64,000 nucleotides of DNA from Pseudobutyrivibrio ruminis AD2017 (lineage in GTDB: Bacteria; Bacillota; Clostridia; Lachnospirales; Lachnospiraceae), in assembly GCF_000424305.1 (NCBI RefSeq), contig NZ_KE384162.1, positions 124,001 to 188,000 on the forward strand, written 5' to 3'. Positions 1-8,342 of this stretch are shown here, in pieces; position 1 is the stretch's first letter; every line of letters starts with the position of its first letter. Position numbers and translations under genes: made by a program. Under the pieces are notes generated by a model that was given only the letters and a program-made list of their open reading frames with translations, did no database searches and was not told where the DNA came from.

Positions 1-776
1 TTATATAAATGGGAGGAGATTTTGATTTCTGTGTAGACATCAGCATATTCTCTAGGTGAATATTCGGTGATGTAGTTAACTGGAAAGGATTTAGTCATTC
101 CTCGTGATCTACATAAATCAACCGCCTTGTTATATGCAATTGCTGCAGTAGCCTCATCATTATATCTTCCTACTATGAAGTCCCCATTTAAATGAATCTT
201 TGCGGCGTAAACAGTTTTTCCCTTTTTGGTTTCTTTATAAACTCCATGATACTTATTTACAACAATGATGTTAGAGTATCGATAATCAGTATCATCACCA
301 TTTGCAAAGATATAATCTTTACCTTTTATGCTGTATGGTTTGATGCCATATCGGCCTAAAATGTTGTATTGCATGCCATAATCACTAACAAACATGTGAT
401 TACCACGATTTTGGATTTTGTGACTTGAATAGTAAAACAAATCGTCATTATCGAATTTTAAAGCGGTAGATTTATCTAAGTAGTATAAAAAATAGTTTTT
501 CTGAAGATAAATCGGTGTTTTTATATAGATATGATTATCTCTCAAATTAATTAACGTAACGCACTTATCGAAAGACAGATTTTTGATTTTGGATTGACAG
601 TTAAGTATGGAAAGCTTTTTATCTTTCAGAATTACCCAGGCCTCGTCGTAGGCATTTGCACATTCAGCTTCAGAAGAGAAGCTGCCAATGCTTATATGCT
701 TTCCGTTATATGTAATGTTACCTCTATAATAGGTACTACCATCTTTTTTTGTAGTTTTATAAACCCCTGGTTCCAT
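1..776 (-). CDS. Two-AP2-domain protein, 3' end cut by window edge
   Basis: Reading the minus strand from an ATG at 776 (ribosome binding site GGAGGAG just upstream, about 780-788) gives an uninterrupted frame that runs off the left edge, so the C-terminus is missing. The first 50 residues contain GVYKTTKKDGSTYYRGNI, then NGKHISIGSFSSEAE and a YDEA stretch. This is the pattern of the AP2 DNA-binding fold (three strands plus helix, with YRG and an A-YDEA helix). A second copy lies near residues 180-230 (GVYKETKKGKTVYAAKIH, then NGDFIVGRYNDEA). Between them is a domain of about 120 residues rich in Y, N and K that I do not recognise. The visible end has SPREYADVYTEIKIS, which I recall from AP2 proteins of Lachnospiraceae. 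No HNH nuclease motif is visible, unlike many phage AP2 proteins. A DNA-binding role is inferred from the family. It is transcribed divergently from azlC. Confidence 0.7.
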   Translation of the reverse strand, partial: MEPGVYKTTKKDGSTYYRGNITYNGKHISIGSFSSEAECANAYDEAWVILKDKKLSILNCQSKIKNLSFDKCVTLINLRDNHIYIKTPIYLQKNYFLYYLDKSTALKFDNDDLFYYSSHKIQNRGNHMFVSDYGMQYNILGRYGIKPYSIKGKDYIFANGDDTDYRYSNIIVVNKYHGVYKETKKGKTVYAAKIHLNGDFIVGRYNDEATAAIAYNKAVDLCRSRGMTKSFPVNYITEYSPREYADVYTEIKISSHLY

Positions 777-865
777 AAACTCCTCCTTTGACTACCTCAA
801 TTATTATTTTACACAATTGCGAAAGGGAAAGTTTTAAAATTCAGTGAAATAAAAGGATACATTGT

Positions 866-1597
866 ATGAACTTTAATATTGAAAACAATACAAAGAAAGC
901 TTTTTTATCAGGTGCCGTAGACGGATTTCCAATAGGTCTTGGATACTTTGCAGTATCCTTTTCTCTTGGAATATTTGCTAAGCAGGTGGGATGTGGTGCT
1001 ATAGCCGGAATAATTAATTCCTTCCTTAATCACGCAAGTGCAGGAGAATATGCGGTATATTCAATGATTGGAATAGGGGCATCCTATATCGAAATGGCAG
1101 TAATGACATTGATTGTTAATGCTAGATATTTGCTAATGTCCACTGCATTAAGTCAACGAATTCACCCGGATACTCCTATGATTCATAGAATTGGAATAGG
1201 CTTTCATGTGACAGACGAGCTTTTTGCCATATCGTTAAATCGGCCAGGCTATATTAACCCAATTTATTGCTACGGTGCTTTTCTAGTTGCAGTTATAGGC
1301 TGGTGTGCAGGAACTGCTACCGGAATTATAGCAGGGGGAATATTGCCAGGAAGATTAGTCAGTGCCTTATCAGTTGCTTTATACGGAATGTTTTTAGCCT
1401 GCATTATGCCAGAGGCAAGGCGACATAAGCTTGTAGGTATTCTTATTATAATAAGCTTCATTTTAAGCTACATTGCAAATGAAGCAGCTATATTTGCAAA
1501 GATATCAAGTGGTACCAAAACAATTATTCTTACTGTAGTAATAGCATCTGTTGCAGCTATTATATTCCCACATCCGGAGGTAGAAGATGACGACTAA
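866..1597 (+). CDS. azlC: AzlC family branched-chain amino acid exporter, large subunit
   Basis: The 243-residue hydrophobic protein has the AzlC family N-terminus (AFLSGAVDGFPIGLGYFAVSFSLG), several membrane segments and the family-typical stretch NARYLLMSTALSQR near residues 85-100. AzlC works with the small partner AzlD as a two-component permease exporting branched-chain amino acids (known from Bacillus azlCD and Corynebacterium brnFE). The next gene is AzlD, overlapping by 11 bases, so the pair is translationally coupled. The ribosome binding site is weak (AAAGGAT). The length is normal. The substrate is inferred from the family. Confidence 0.88.
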   Translation: MNFNIENNTKKAFLSGAVDGFPIGLGYFAVSFSLGIFAKQVGCGAIAGIINSFLNHASAGEYAVYSMIGIGASYIEMAVMTLIVNARYLLMSTALSQRIHPDTPMIHRIGIGFHVTDELFAISLNRPGYINPIYCYGAFLVAVIGWCAGTATGIIAGGILPGRLVSALSVALYGMFLACIMPEARRHKLVGILIIISFILSYIANEAAIFAKISSGTKTIILTVVIASVAAIIFPHPEVEDDD

Positions 1598-1895
1598 TCC
1601 ATATATTTATATATTGGTAGCGGCAATAGTCAGTACGGTTATCAGAGTGTTGCCGGTTACAGTATTTAGAAAGCCTATCAAGAATAGATTTATAAGGTCT
1701 TTTCTGTATTATGTTCCATATGTCACCCTGGCTGTCATGACATTTCCTGCTATCATTCATGCTACTCAAAGCAAAATATCAGGAATTCTTGCCCTGGTAG
1801 TAGGAAGCGTTGCAGCATGGTTTAATTTGAGCCTGTTTAAAGTTGCCTGCATCTGCTGCGGTGTAGTTTTTATTGCAGAATTAGTTCTTTGTTAA
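1587..1895 (+). CDS. azlD: AzlD family branched-chain amino acid exporter, small subunit
   Basis: This 102-residue protein consists of about four hydrophobic helices and contains the AzlD-type segment RVLPVTVFRKPIKNRF followed by LYYVPYVTLAVMTFP. It is the partner of AzlC in branched-chain amino acid export. The ATG at 1587 lies inside the end of azlC and has GGAGG about 8 bases upstream (within azlC), so translation is probably coupled. Length and position are typical of the family. Confidence 0.88.
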   Translation: MTTNPYIYILVAAIVSTVIRVLPVTVFRKPIKNRFIRSFLYYVPYVTLAVMTFPAIIHATQSKISGILALVVGSVAAWFNLSLFKVACICCGVVFIAELVLC

Positions 1896-1918
1896 TATCT
1901 TTTTATAAGATTTTTTAA

Positions 1919-1947
1919 TTGCATAAAATCAAATTCGTATATATAAT
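1919..1947 (+). promoter_or_regulatory. Sigma-A promoter of ddh
   Basis: TTGCAT at 1919-1924 and TATAAT at 1942-1947 are separated by 17 bases. The predicted start is about 30 bases before the ribosome binding site of ddh. Confidence 0.7.
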
Positions 1948-1982
1948 TGTGACGAAATGATTTTTATTTGGAGGAAAACATC

Positions 1983-2960
1983 ATGATTAAAGTTGGAATT
2001 TTAGGTTATGGCAATTTAGGACGTGGTGTTGAAGCTGCTGTCACAAAAAGTGATGACATGGAGCTTGTTGCTATTTATACAAGAAGAGATCCAAAAACAG
2101 TTACAGTAAAGACTAATACTACAGTTAAATCTACAGCTGATTTGGATACTGGTAAGGAAGATATTGATGTACTTGTTATCTGTGGTGGTAGTGCAACAGA
2201 TTTACCTGAGATGACACCAAAGTACGCTAAGCTTTACAATGTTATCGATTCATTTGATACACATGCAAGAATCCCAGAGCACTTTGCAAACGTAGATAAT
2301 GCTTCAAAGGCTGCTGGTAAAATCGGTCTTATCTCATGTGGATGGGATCCAGGAATGTTCTCATTAAATCGTCTTTATGCTACATCTATTTTACCAGATG
2401 GTCAGGCATATACATTCTGGGGAAAGGGCGTTAGCCAGGGACACTCAGATGCAATCCGTCGTATTGAAGGTGTTGTTGATGCAAGACAGTATACAGTACC
2501 TGTAGAGGATGCATTAAGAAGAGTTAGAAATGGTGAGAATCCAGAGCTTTCTACTAGAGAAAAGCATACTAGAGAATGCTATGTTGTTGTAGAAGAGGGC
2601 GCTGATAAGGCACGTATCGAAAAAGAAATCAAAGAAATGCCAAACTATTTCTCGGATTACGATACAACAGTAAACTTTATTTCAGAAGAAGAACTTAAGA
2701 AGAACCACAGCGGTTTACCACATGGTGGAAGCGTAATATATACTGGTGAAACAGGCTTTGATGGAAATAAGCATGTTATTGAATACAGCTTAAATCTTGA
2801 CTCAAATCCAGAGTTCACAGGTGCAGTTCTTACAGCTTATGCAAGAGCAATTGATCGCCTTAACAAAGAGGGCGTGACAGGTGCTAAAACAGTATTTGAT
2901 ATTGCTCCAGCATACTTATCACCAATTTCTGCTGATGAGCTTAGAGCGCACTTCTTATAA
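1983..2960 (+). CDS. ddh: meso-Diaminopimelate D-dehydrogenase
   Basis: This enzyme makes meso-diaminopimelate in one NADPH-dependent step from tetrahydrodipicolinate and ammonia, bypassing the longer succinylase/acetylase branches. It feeds lysine and peptidoglycan synthesis in the cytoplasm. The N-terminus MIKVGILGYGNLGRGVE is the dinucleotide-binding loop. SCGWDPGMFS near residue 115 and GKGVSQGHSDAIRR near residue 150 are family signatures of the substrate region. The start is placed at ATG 1983, 8 bases after GGAGG (1970-1974). An in-frame TTG at 1968 overlaps the ribosome binding site and is unlikely. At about 325 residues the length is normal. It is monocistronic, between its own promoter and a probable terminator. 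Confidence 0.93.
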   Translation: MIKVGILGYGNLGRGVEAAVTKSDDMELVAIYTRRDPKTVTVKTNTTVKSTADLDTGKEDIDVLVICGGSATDLPEMTPKYAKLYNVIDSFDTHARIPEHFANVDNASKAAGKIGLISCGWDPGMFSLNRLYATSILPDGQAYTFWGKGVSQGHSDAIRRIEGVVDARQYTVPVEDALRRVRNGENPELSTREKHTRECYVVVEEGADKARIEKEIKEMPNYFSDYDTTVNFISEEELKKNHSGLPHGGSVIYTGETGFDGNKHVIEYSLNLDSNPEFTGAVLTAYARAIDRLNKEGVTGAKTVFDIAPAYLSPISADELRAHFL

Positions 2961-3003
2961 TCTAATTTATATTAAATAAATATTTGTAAAATTAGTTGCT
3001 AAC

Positions 3004-3045
3004 ATAGGCTTTAAAGGTTTATAATCTTTAAAGTCTATATTTATG
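3004..3045 (+). terminator. Probable terminator of ddh
   Basis: ATAGGCTTTAAAG (3004-3016) pairs with CTTTAAAGTCTAT (3026-3038) with one G-U pair. A TATTTAT tail follows, so the U-tract is poor. Confidence 0.5.
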
Positions 3046-3070
3046 TGCATTTTTATCGGGAGGTTTACAA

Positions 3071-3937
3071 TTGCTAGAAAAATTAGAGAAGAAATTCGGT
3101 AAATACGCCATTAATAATCTTATTGTTTATTTGTTAGCAGGCTATGCTATCGGATATTTATTACAGTTTGGACAACGATTTACAGGGGTTCCATACATTA
3201 ACTATCTTACATTGGAGCCTTATTATATATTACGTGGCCAGGTCTGGAGACTCATATCATGGGTTCTCATTCCACCAGATACAAGCATAATTTGGGCACT
3301 GATTATGTTTATGCTTTATTATCAGCTTGGTTCTGTGCTAGAACAAACCTGGGGTGCCTTCAGATTTAATGTTTACATCTTTGGCGGTATGCTGTTTACC
3401 GTGCTTGGTGCATTTGTTGTGTTTGCACTTTATGGAGGCACTATACCAGTAGGTATTATTGGTGCCACTACCAGTACCTACTACATTAATTTGTCAATAT
3501 TTCTTGCATTTTCTACTTGTTTTCCAGATATGCAGGTTATGTTATATTTCATCATTCCTATTAAGATGAAATGGATGTCTATTTTTTACTTAGTGGTTAT
3601 TGGATACGAAGTAGTTAACGCTATTATTGCAGGGGCATTCTATGCTGCAGTACCAATCATCGCATCATTACTTAATTTCTTCATCTTCTTTATGATGACT
3701 AGAAATATGAGTAGATTCAATCCAAAGGACATTCACAGACGTGCTGAGTTTAAGCGTGCGGCTACACCACCTCGTACTCAGTACAGAGATGGCACACCTA
3801 TTGCCAGACATAAGTGTGCAGTTTGCGGTAGAACAGAGCTTAGCAATCCAGAGCTGGAGTTCAGATTTTGTAGCAAGTGTAATGGCAATTATGAATATTG
3901 CTCAGACCATTTGTTTACGCATACACATATACACTAA
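3071..3937 (+). CDS. Rhomboid-like membrane protein with C-terminal zinc-binding motif, probably non-catalytic
   Basis: The 288-residue protein starts at TTG 3071 after GGGAGG. It has about six hydrophobic segments (residues 15-215) with a rhomboid-like layout: an amphipathic opening, the WRLISWVLIPP element in the first loop, then YYQLGSVLEQTWGAFRFN. Where active rhomboids have GxSG, this protein has GIIGATTSTYYIN, so I see no catalytic serine motif. The last 45 residues hold CAVCG, then CSKC and CSDH with several histidines, a probable zinc-binding tail on the cytoplasmic side. Possible roles are membrane-protein recognition or scaffolding (pseudo-rhomboid). The family is a reasonable call, the function unknown. 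It lies between ddh and glnS. Confidence 0.6.
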   Translation: MLEKLEKKFGKYAINNLIVYLLAGYAIGYLLQFGQRFTGVPYINYLTLEPYYILRGQVWRLISWVLIPPDTSIIWALIMFMLYYQLGSVLEQTWGAFRFNVYIFGGMLFTVLGAFVVFALYGGTIPVGIIGATTSTYYINLSIFLAFSTCFPDMQVMLYFIIPIKMKWMSIFYLVVIGYEVVNAIIAGAFYAAVPIIASLLNFFIFFMMTRNMSRFNPKDIHRRAEFKRAATPPRTQYRDGTPIARHKCAVCGRTELSNPELEFRFCSKCNGNYEYCSDHLFTHTHIH

Positions 3938-3953
3938 ATTTAAGATTTTAAGA

Positions 3954-4008
3954 GGGGACACCCTCATCAGTCAGCTATGCTGACAGCTTCTCCCAGAGGG
4001 AGAAGCCT
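3954..4008 (-). repeat. Two-hairpin dispersed repeat, copy 1
   Basis: On the minus strand this reads as a stem GCTTCTCCC / GGGAGAAGC with a TCT loop, then GTCAGC / GCTGAC with a short loop, then GATGAGGGT. Copy 2 at 49738-49790 has the same order with different but still paired stem bases. It sits between the rhomboid-like gene and glnS and could act as a terminator or mRNA processing or stability element. Confidence 0.7.
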
Positions 4009-4035
4009 ATAGAAACAGAAGGGACAGTATAAGAA

Positions 4036-5706
4036 ATGAGTGAAGAAGCAGTTAGCAAAAATTTTATTGAGCTTGAAATTGACAAGGATTTAAAGGATGG
4101 CGTATACGATCATGTATGTACACGTTTCCCACCTGAGCCAAATGGTTATTTGCACATTGGTCATGCTAAGTCAATTATCTTAAATTATGGTCTTGCTAAG
4201 AAATACAACGGCGAGTTCCACATGAGATTCGATGACACTAATCCTACAAAGGAAAAGGTTGAGTTCGTTGATTCTATAAAGGCTGATATTAAGTGGCTTG
4301 GAGCAGATTGGGGTGACCATCTTTACTTCGCATCTAATTATTTTGACAGAATGTATGAAGTTGCTGTAGATCTTATCAAAAAGGGCTTAGCATACGTTTC
4401 AGATCTTTCAGCTGAAGAAATGAGAGAGTACAGAGGTGATTTCGAACACCCAGGAAAGGATGACCCAAACAGAAATCGTTCAATCGAAGAAAACCTTCAG
4501 ATGTTCGAAGATATGAAGGCTGGTAAGTACGAGGATGGAAGTCATACACTTCGTGCAAAGATTGATATGGCGTCACCTAACATCAACATGCGTGATCCAA
4601 TCCTTTACAGAGTTGCTCACATGACACACCACAATACAGGTGATAAGTGGTGCATTTACCCAATGTACGATTTTGCTCATCCACTTGAGGATGCGTTCGA
4701 AAATATTACACATTCTATTTGTACACTAGAGTTTGAGGATCATAGACCTCTTTATGATTGGGTAGTTAAGGCAGCAGGCTTTGCTAATCCACCACGTCAG
4801 ATAGAGTTCGCTAAGATGTACCTTACAAACGTTGTTACAGGTAAGCGTTACATTAAAAAGCTTGTTGAGGATGGAATTGTTGATGGATGGGATGACCCAC
4901 GTCTTGTTTCAATCGCAGCATTACGTCGTCGTGGTTTTACACCAGAATCTATCAGAAAGTTCGTTGAGCTTTCAGGCGTATCAAAGGCTAATTCTTCATC
5001 TGACTATGCTATGCTTGAGTATTGCATCAGAGAAGACCTTAAGACAAGCAGAGGCCGTGTAATGGCTGTTCTTGATCCAGTAAAGCTTGTTATTGATAAC
5101 TATGAAAGCGATGATGTTGAGTGGCTTGAGGCTCCTAATAACCTTGAGAACCCTGAGCTTGGTAGCCGTCAGGTCCCATTTGGTAAGGAGCTCTACATCG
5201 ATAGAGAAGATTTCATGATTGAGCCACCTAAGAAATACTTCAGATTATACCCTGGAAACGAAGTTCGTCTTATGAATGCATACTTCGTTACATGTACATC
5301 ATACGAAACAGATGAAAATGGCAAGGTAACATGCATCCACTGTACATACGACCCAGCTACAAAGGGTGGAGATGCTCCAGATGGCCGTAAGGTAAAGGGA
5401 ACAATCCATTGGGTAGCAGCTAAAACTGCTCTTAAGGCAGAGGTCCGTCTCTACGAAAATATTGTGGATGAGGAAAAAGGAGTGTATAATGAAGATGGTA
5501 GTTTGAATCTTAATCCAAATTCTCTTACAGTTCTTAAGGATTGCCTTGTAGAGCCTTCATTAAAGGGTGCAAAGGCTTATGATAGCTTCCAATTTGTAAG
5601 ACAGGGATTTTTCTGCGTAGATGCTAAGGATTCTAAAGAGGATGCATTAGTATTTAACAGAATTGTTTCTTTAAAGAGTTCTTTCAAATTACCAACAAAT
5701 AACTAA
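4036..5706 (+). CDS. glnS: Glutaminyl-tRNA synthetase
   Basis: This class I aminoacyl-tRNA synthetase charges tRNA-Gln directly. The HIGH signature is at residues 40-43 within [16 protein letters not shown]. The GlnRS-specific [11 protein letters not shown] follows near residue 66. The second signature region reads [13 protein letters not shown] near residue 270, with YIKKL in the KMSKS-equivalent place. WDDPRL and the C-terminal anticodon-binding beta barrels follow. At 556 residues it is close to bacterial GlnRS (about 550). I found no T-box leader upstream; the intergenic space holds a dispersed repeat instead. Confidence 0.95.
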   Translation: MSEEAVSKNFIELEIDKDLKDGVYDHVCTRFPPEPNGYLHIGHAKSIILNYGLAKKYNGEFHMRFDDTNPTKEKVEFVDSIKADIKWLGADWGDHLYFASNYFDRMYEVAVDLIKKGLAYVSDLSAEEMREYRGDFEHPGKDDPNRNRSIEENLQMFEDMKAGKYEDGSHTLRAKIDMASPNINMRDPILYRVAHMTHHNTGDKWCIYPMYDFAHPLEDAFENITHSICTLEFEDHRPLYDWVVKAAGFANPPRQIEFAKMYLTNVVTGKRYIKKLVEDGIVDGWDDPRLVSIAALRRRGFTPESIRKFVELSGVSKANSSSDYAMLEYCIREDLKTSRGRVMAVLDPVKLVIDNYESDDVEWLEAPNNLENPELGSRQVPFGKELYIDREDFMIEPPKKYFRLYPGNEVRLMNAYFVTCTSYETDENGKVTCIHCTYDPATKGGDAPDGRKVKGTIHWVAAKTALKAEVRLYENIVDEEKGVYNEDGSLNLNPNSLTVLKDCLVEPSLKGAKAYDSFQFVRQGFFCVDAKDSKEDALVFNRIVSLKSSFKLPTNN

Positions 5707-5744
5707 TAACTCATCAATAGTGATCTACAGAAAAGGATTGCAGC

Positions 5745-6593
5745 ATGAATTTATTATCGGGAATGGAAAAATTTGGTTTCTCCATGGATGGAGAGCTAGA
5801 CATTTTGGCTGATGAAAAGCCAAAGAAAGAGGCCGCTGCCGCTCAAAAGGCAGCTCCTGTAGTGAAGCAGGAAAAGGATTTTATTATTGATAAGAAGGTT
5901 CGTTGTCCAGTTTGTGACAAGGAATTTCCTATCAAGGCTGTGCTTGCCACAAAGCTTAAAAGATTAGAGCCTGACTTTGATTTGCGCCCTAATTATGAGC
6001 ATGTTGATAAATGTAAATATGACTTCATGTCATGCCCATATTGTGGTTATTCAGCCCTTGATACAACTTTTTCAAAGATTGATACAGCCCGCGTAAAGCT
6101 TATCAGAGCAGAGTTTTGCCCTAGCTTTAAGCCACAGAAGGAAGAGCTTGCTGAAACCTATTCATACGAATATGCAGTAGAAAAGTTCAAGCTGGCCCTT
6201 ATCTGCACCATGAAAAAACGTGCAAAGATGTCTGAAAAAGCTTATGTTTGCCTTAAGATTGCCTGGCTTCGCCGTGCACAGCTTAAGGAATTAGAAGGCA
6301 ACAAAGATGCTGACCCAAAGGTTGTAGAAATGCTTCAAAAGGAATACGATGGCTTCTACGCCCAGGCTTACGAAGGATTCATGAAAGCAATTTCTCAGGA
6401 AACACCACCATATTGTGGAATGGCTTCTGAGGCGGTAGAATTTATGCTGGCAAACATGTCGGTATATTATAAAAAATACGATGCAGCTATGAAAATCATT
6501 GCAAGACTGATTCAATCAGCTAGCACATCCCGAAAGCTCAAGGATAAATGTGTCGAGCTTAAGGAAAAGATTGTTGCAGAACAAGGTGAATAG
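5745..6593 (+). CDS. DUF2225 family zinc-ribbon protein
   Basis: The 282-residue soluble protein has two CxxC pairs: CPVCDKEFP near residue 54, then CPYCGYSAL near residue 95, after LRPNYEHVDKCKYDF. This matches my memory of DUF2225 (Firmicutes). The C-terminal 150 residues are helical and repeat-like (YEYAVEKFKLALICTMKKRAK, then LKIAWLRRAQLKE), probably a TPR-type fold. The function is unknown. It sits between glnS and prmA and is followed by a terminator that overlaps the start region of prmA. Confidence 0.75.
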   Translation: MNLLSGMEKFGFSMDGELDILADEKPKKEAAAAQKAAPVVKQEKDFIIDKKVRCPVCDKEFPIKAVLATKLKRLEPDFDLRPNYEHVDKCKYDFMSCPYCGYSALDTTFSKIDTARVKLIRAEFCPSFKPQKEELAETYSYEYAVEKFKLALICTMKKRAKMSEKAYVCLKIAWLRRAQLKELEGNKDADPKVVEMLQKEYDGFYAQAYEGFMKAISQETPPYCGMASEAVEFMLANMSVYYKKYDAAMKIIARLIQSASTSRKLKDKCVELKEKIVAEQGE

Positions 6594-6601
6594 ATTTTTA
6601 C

Positions 6602-6646
6602 GAACTGCCAATAGGTGGAAATTCCTACGTGGCAGTTCTTTTTTGA
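6602..6646 (+). terminator. Rho-independent terminator between DUF2225 and prmA
   Basis: GAACTGCCA (6602-6610) pairs with TGGCAGTTC (6630-6638), with an inner TAGG/CCTA pair, followed by TTTTTT. The GAGG ribosome binding site of prmA follows at once. Confidence 0.75.
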
Positions 6647-6653
6647 GGTTAAT

Positions 6654-7610
6654 ATGAATTGGATTAAATATTCTATAAATACAACTACAGATGCAGAGGA
6701 TTTCGTTAGTGCAATGCTTATGGAATGTGGCATTGTCTCAATAGAAATCGATAATAACGTACCAGTTTCAGGTGAGAAGCAGGGCGGAGAATTTAAAGAG
6801 CTTCAGCCAGATTTACCAACAGATGATGGGACTTCAAAGGTTTGCTTTTATCTCGGAGATGATGAAGACCACGAATCACTTCTTTCACAGGTTAAGGCAG
6901 GTCTTTTAGAGCTTAAAGAAACAATGGATATAGGAGAGGGCACAATCGATACTTCTGTTACAAAGCAGGAGGATTGGATTAACAACTGGAAGCAGTTCTT
7001 CAAGTCCTTCTATATCGATGATATCCTCATTAAGCCTACATGGGAGGAAATCGCACCAGAGGATAAGGGTAAGATTTTTGTTGAAATCGACCCAGGAGTT
7101 AGCTTTGGTACTGGTAAGCATGAGACAACTCAGCTATGCATTCGTCAGCTTAAGAAATACGCTAAGGCTGGTGATGAAATCTTAGATATTGGTTGTGGAA
7201 GCGGTATCCTTTCTATCATCGCAAACAAACTATTAGATGGTAAATGCCATTTAGTAGGAACAGATATAGATGAAGATTGTATCGAATCTACCTATGAGAA
7301 TTTTGAGGTAAATGGTATTCCTAAATCAGCTGGAGATTTCTATGTTGGAAATCTTACAGAGGATAAGGATTTACAGGATAAGGTTGGTTACGAAAAATAC
7401 GATATAGTAGTTGCAAATATTCTTGCAGATATTATAATCGGTATGGCACCAGCTATATATCCTACGCTTAAGAAAGGTGCTTATTTCATATCTTCAGGAA
7501 TCATTGATTTCAAGGAGAATGAGGTTAAGGAAGCTCTTGAAGCTGTAGGACTTACTATTGTAGAAATTAATCATCAGGGAGAGTGGGTGAACATCACCGC
7601 TCGTAAATAG
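6654..7610 (+). CDS. prmA: Ribosomal protein L11 methyltransferase
   Basis: PrmA methylates ribosomal protein L11 using S-adenosylmethionine. The AdoMet motif DEILDIGCGSGILS lies near residue 180. DPGVSFGTGKHETTQLC before it and VANILADI after it are PrmA signatures. The ATG at 6654 is chosen because GAGG lies just upstream and MNWIKYSI matches the usual N-terminus. An in-frame GTG at 6615 lies inside the terminator hairpin. At 318 residues the length is typical. It forms a tight cluster with rsmE and the cysteine desulfurase gene (gaps of 0-3 bases). Confidence 0.93.
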   Translation: MNWIKYSINTTTDAEDFVSAMLMECGIVSIEIDNNVPVSGEKQGGEFKELQPDLPTDDGTSKVCFYLGDDEDHESLLSQVKAGLLELKETMDIGEGTIDTSVTKQEDWINNWKQFFKSFYIDDILIKPTWEEIAPEDKGKIFVEIDPGVSFGTGKHETTQLCIRQLKKYAKAGDEILDIGCGSGILSIIANKLLDGKCHLVGTDIDEDCIESTYENFEVNGIPKSAGDFYVGNLTEDKDLQDKVGYEKYDIVVANILADIIIGMAPAIYPTLKKGAYFISSGIIDFKENEVKEALEAVGLTIVEINHQGEWVNITARK

Positions 7611-7613
7611 GCT

Positions 7614-8342
7614 ATGCAACAGATATTTGTAAATGACAATCCAATTGATAATAGCTTTGTTATAACAGGTGATGATATGCATCACCTTGTTAGGGTGGTT
7701 CGTCTTAAGCGTGGAGAGGTAATACGTGTTTCCACAGCTGCAGGCTCTAATTTCCTATGCGAAGTTAGTGATATTACGGATAAGGAGCTTATCGCAACAG
7801 TTAAAGAGGAGGTACCATCTACCGAGCTTTCCAACAAAATCTATCTTTTCCAGGCCTTGCCAAAGGGCGACAAAATGGAAACTATAATAGAAAAATGTGT
7901 TGAGCTTGGTGTTTATGAAATCATTCCAGTTGAAATGAAAAACTGTATAGTTAAGCTGGATGATAAAAAGAAAAAGTCAAAGCTTACAAGATATCAGACT
8001 GTGGCAGCTACAGCAGCAAAGCAGTCAAAGCGCTCAATAATTCCGCAGGTTCATGATTTTATGACCTACAAGGAAGCTTTCGAATATGCAAAGAGCCTGG
8101 ATATTAATTTGCTCCCATACGAAAGCAAAAATGGCATGAAGGATACCTTTGATGTTTTGGATTCCATAAAGCAGGGTCAAAGCATTGGTGTATTTATCGG
8201 GCCAGAGGGCGGTTTTGACCAGTCTGAAATTGATTTAGTAAAAGATAGCTGCAGTATTATTTCTCTTGGTAGAAGAATACTTAGAACTGAAACTGCCGCT
8301 ATTTGTACACTTTCTATGTTGATGCTTAAATGTGAGGTTTAA
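7614..8342 (+). CDS. rsmE: 16S rRNA m3U1498 methyltransferase
   Basis: RsmE is a SPOUT-class methyltransferase that methylates U1498 of 16S rRNA. The 242-residue protein has an N-terminal PUA-like part (DDMHHLVRVVRLKRGE) and the C-terminal knot with FIGPEGGFDQSEIDL near residues 192-207 and LGRRILRTETAAI near residue 222, both diagnostic. It starts 3 bases after prmA, the usual Firmicute pairing, and ends directly before the cysteine desulfurase start. Confidence 0.94.
   Translation: MQQIFVNDNPIDNSFVITGDDMHHLVRVVRLKRGEVIRVSTAAGSNFLCEVSDITDKELIATVKEEVPSTELSNKIYLFQALPKGDKMETIIEKCVELGVYEIIPVEMKNCIVKLDDKKKKSKLTRYQTVAATAAKQSKRSIIPQVHDFMTYKEAFEYAKSLDINLLPYESKNGMKDTFDVLDSIKQGQSIGVFIGPEGGFDQSEIDLVKDSCSIISLGRRILRTETAAICTLSMLMLKCEV

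Noticed and set aside
594-791. 65-codon plus-strand frame at the left end
   Set aside because: It is the shadow of the minus-strand AP2 gene, which has a good ribosome binding site and domain matches.
3938-4035. T-box or other tRNA-sensing leader before glnS
   Set aside because: No T-box consensus or specifier hairpin is visible; the gap holds a dispersed repeat.
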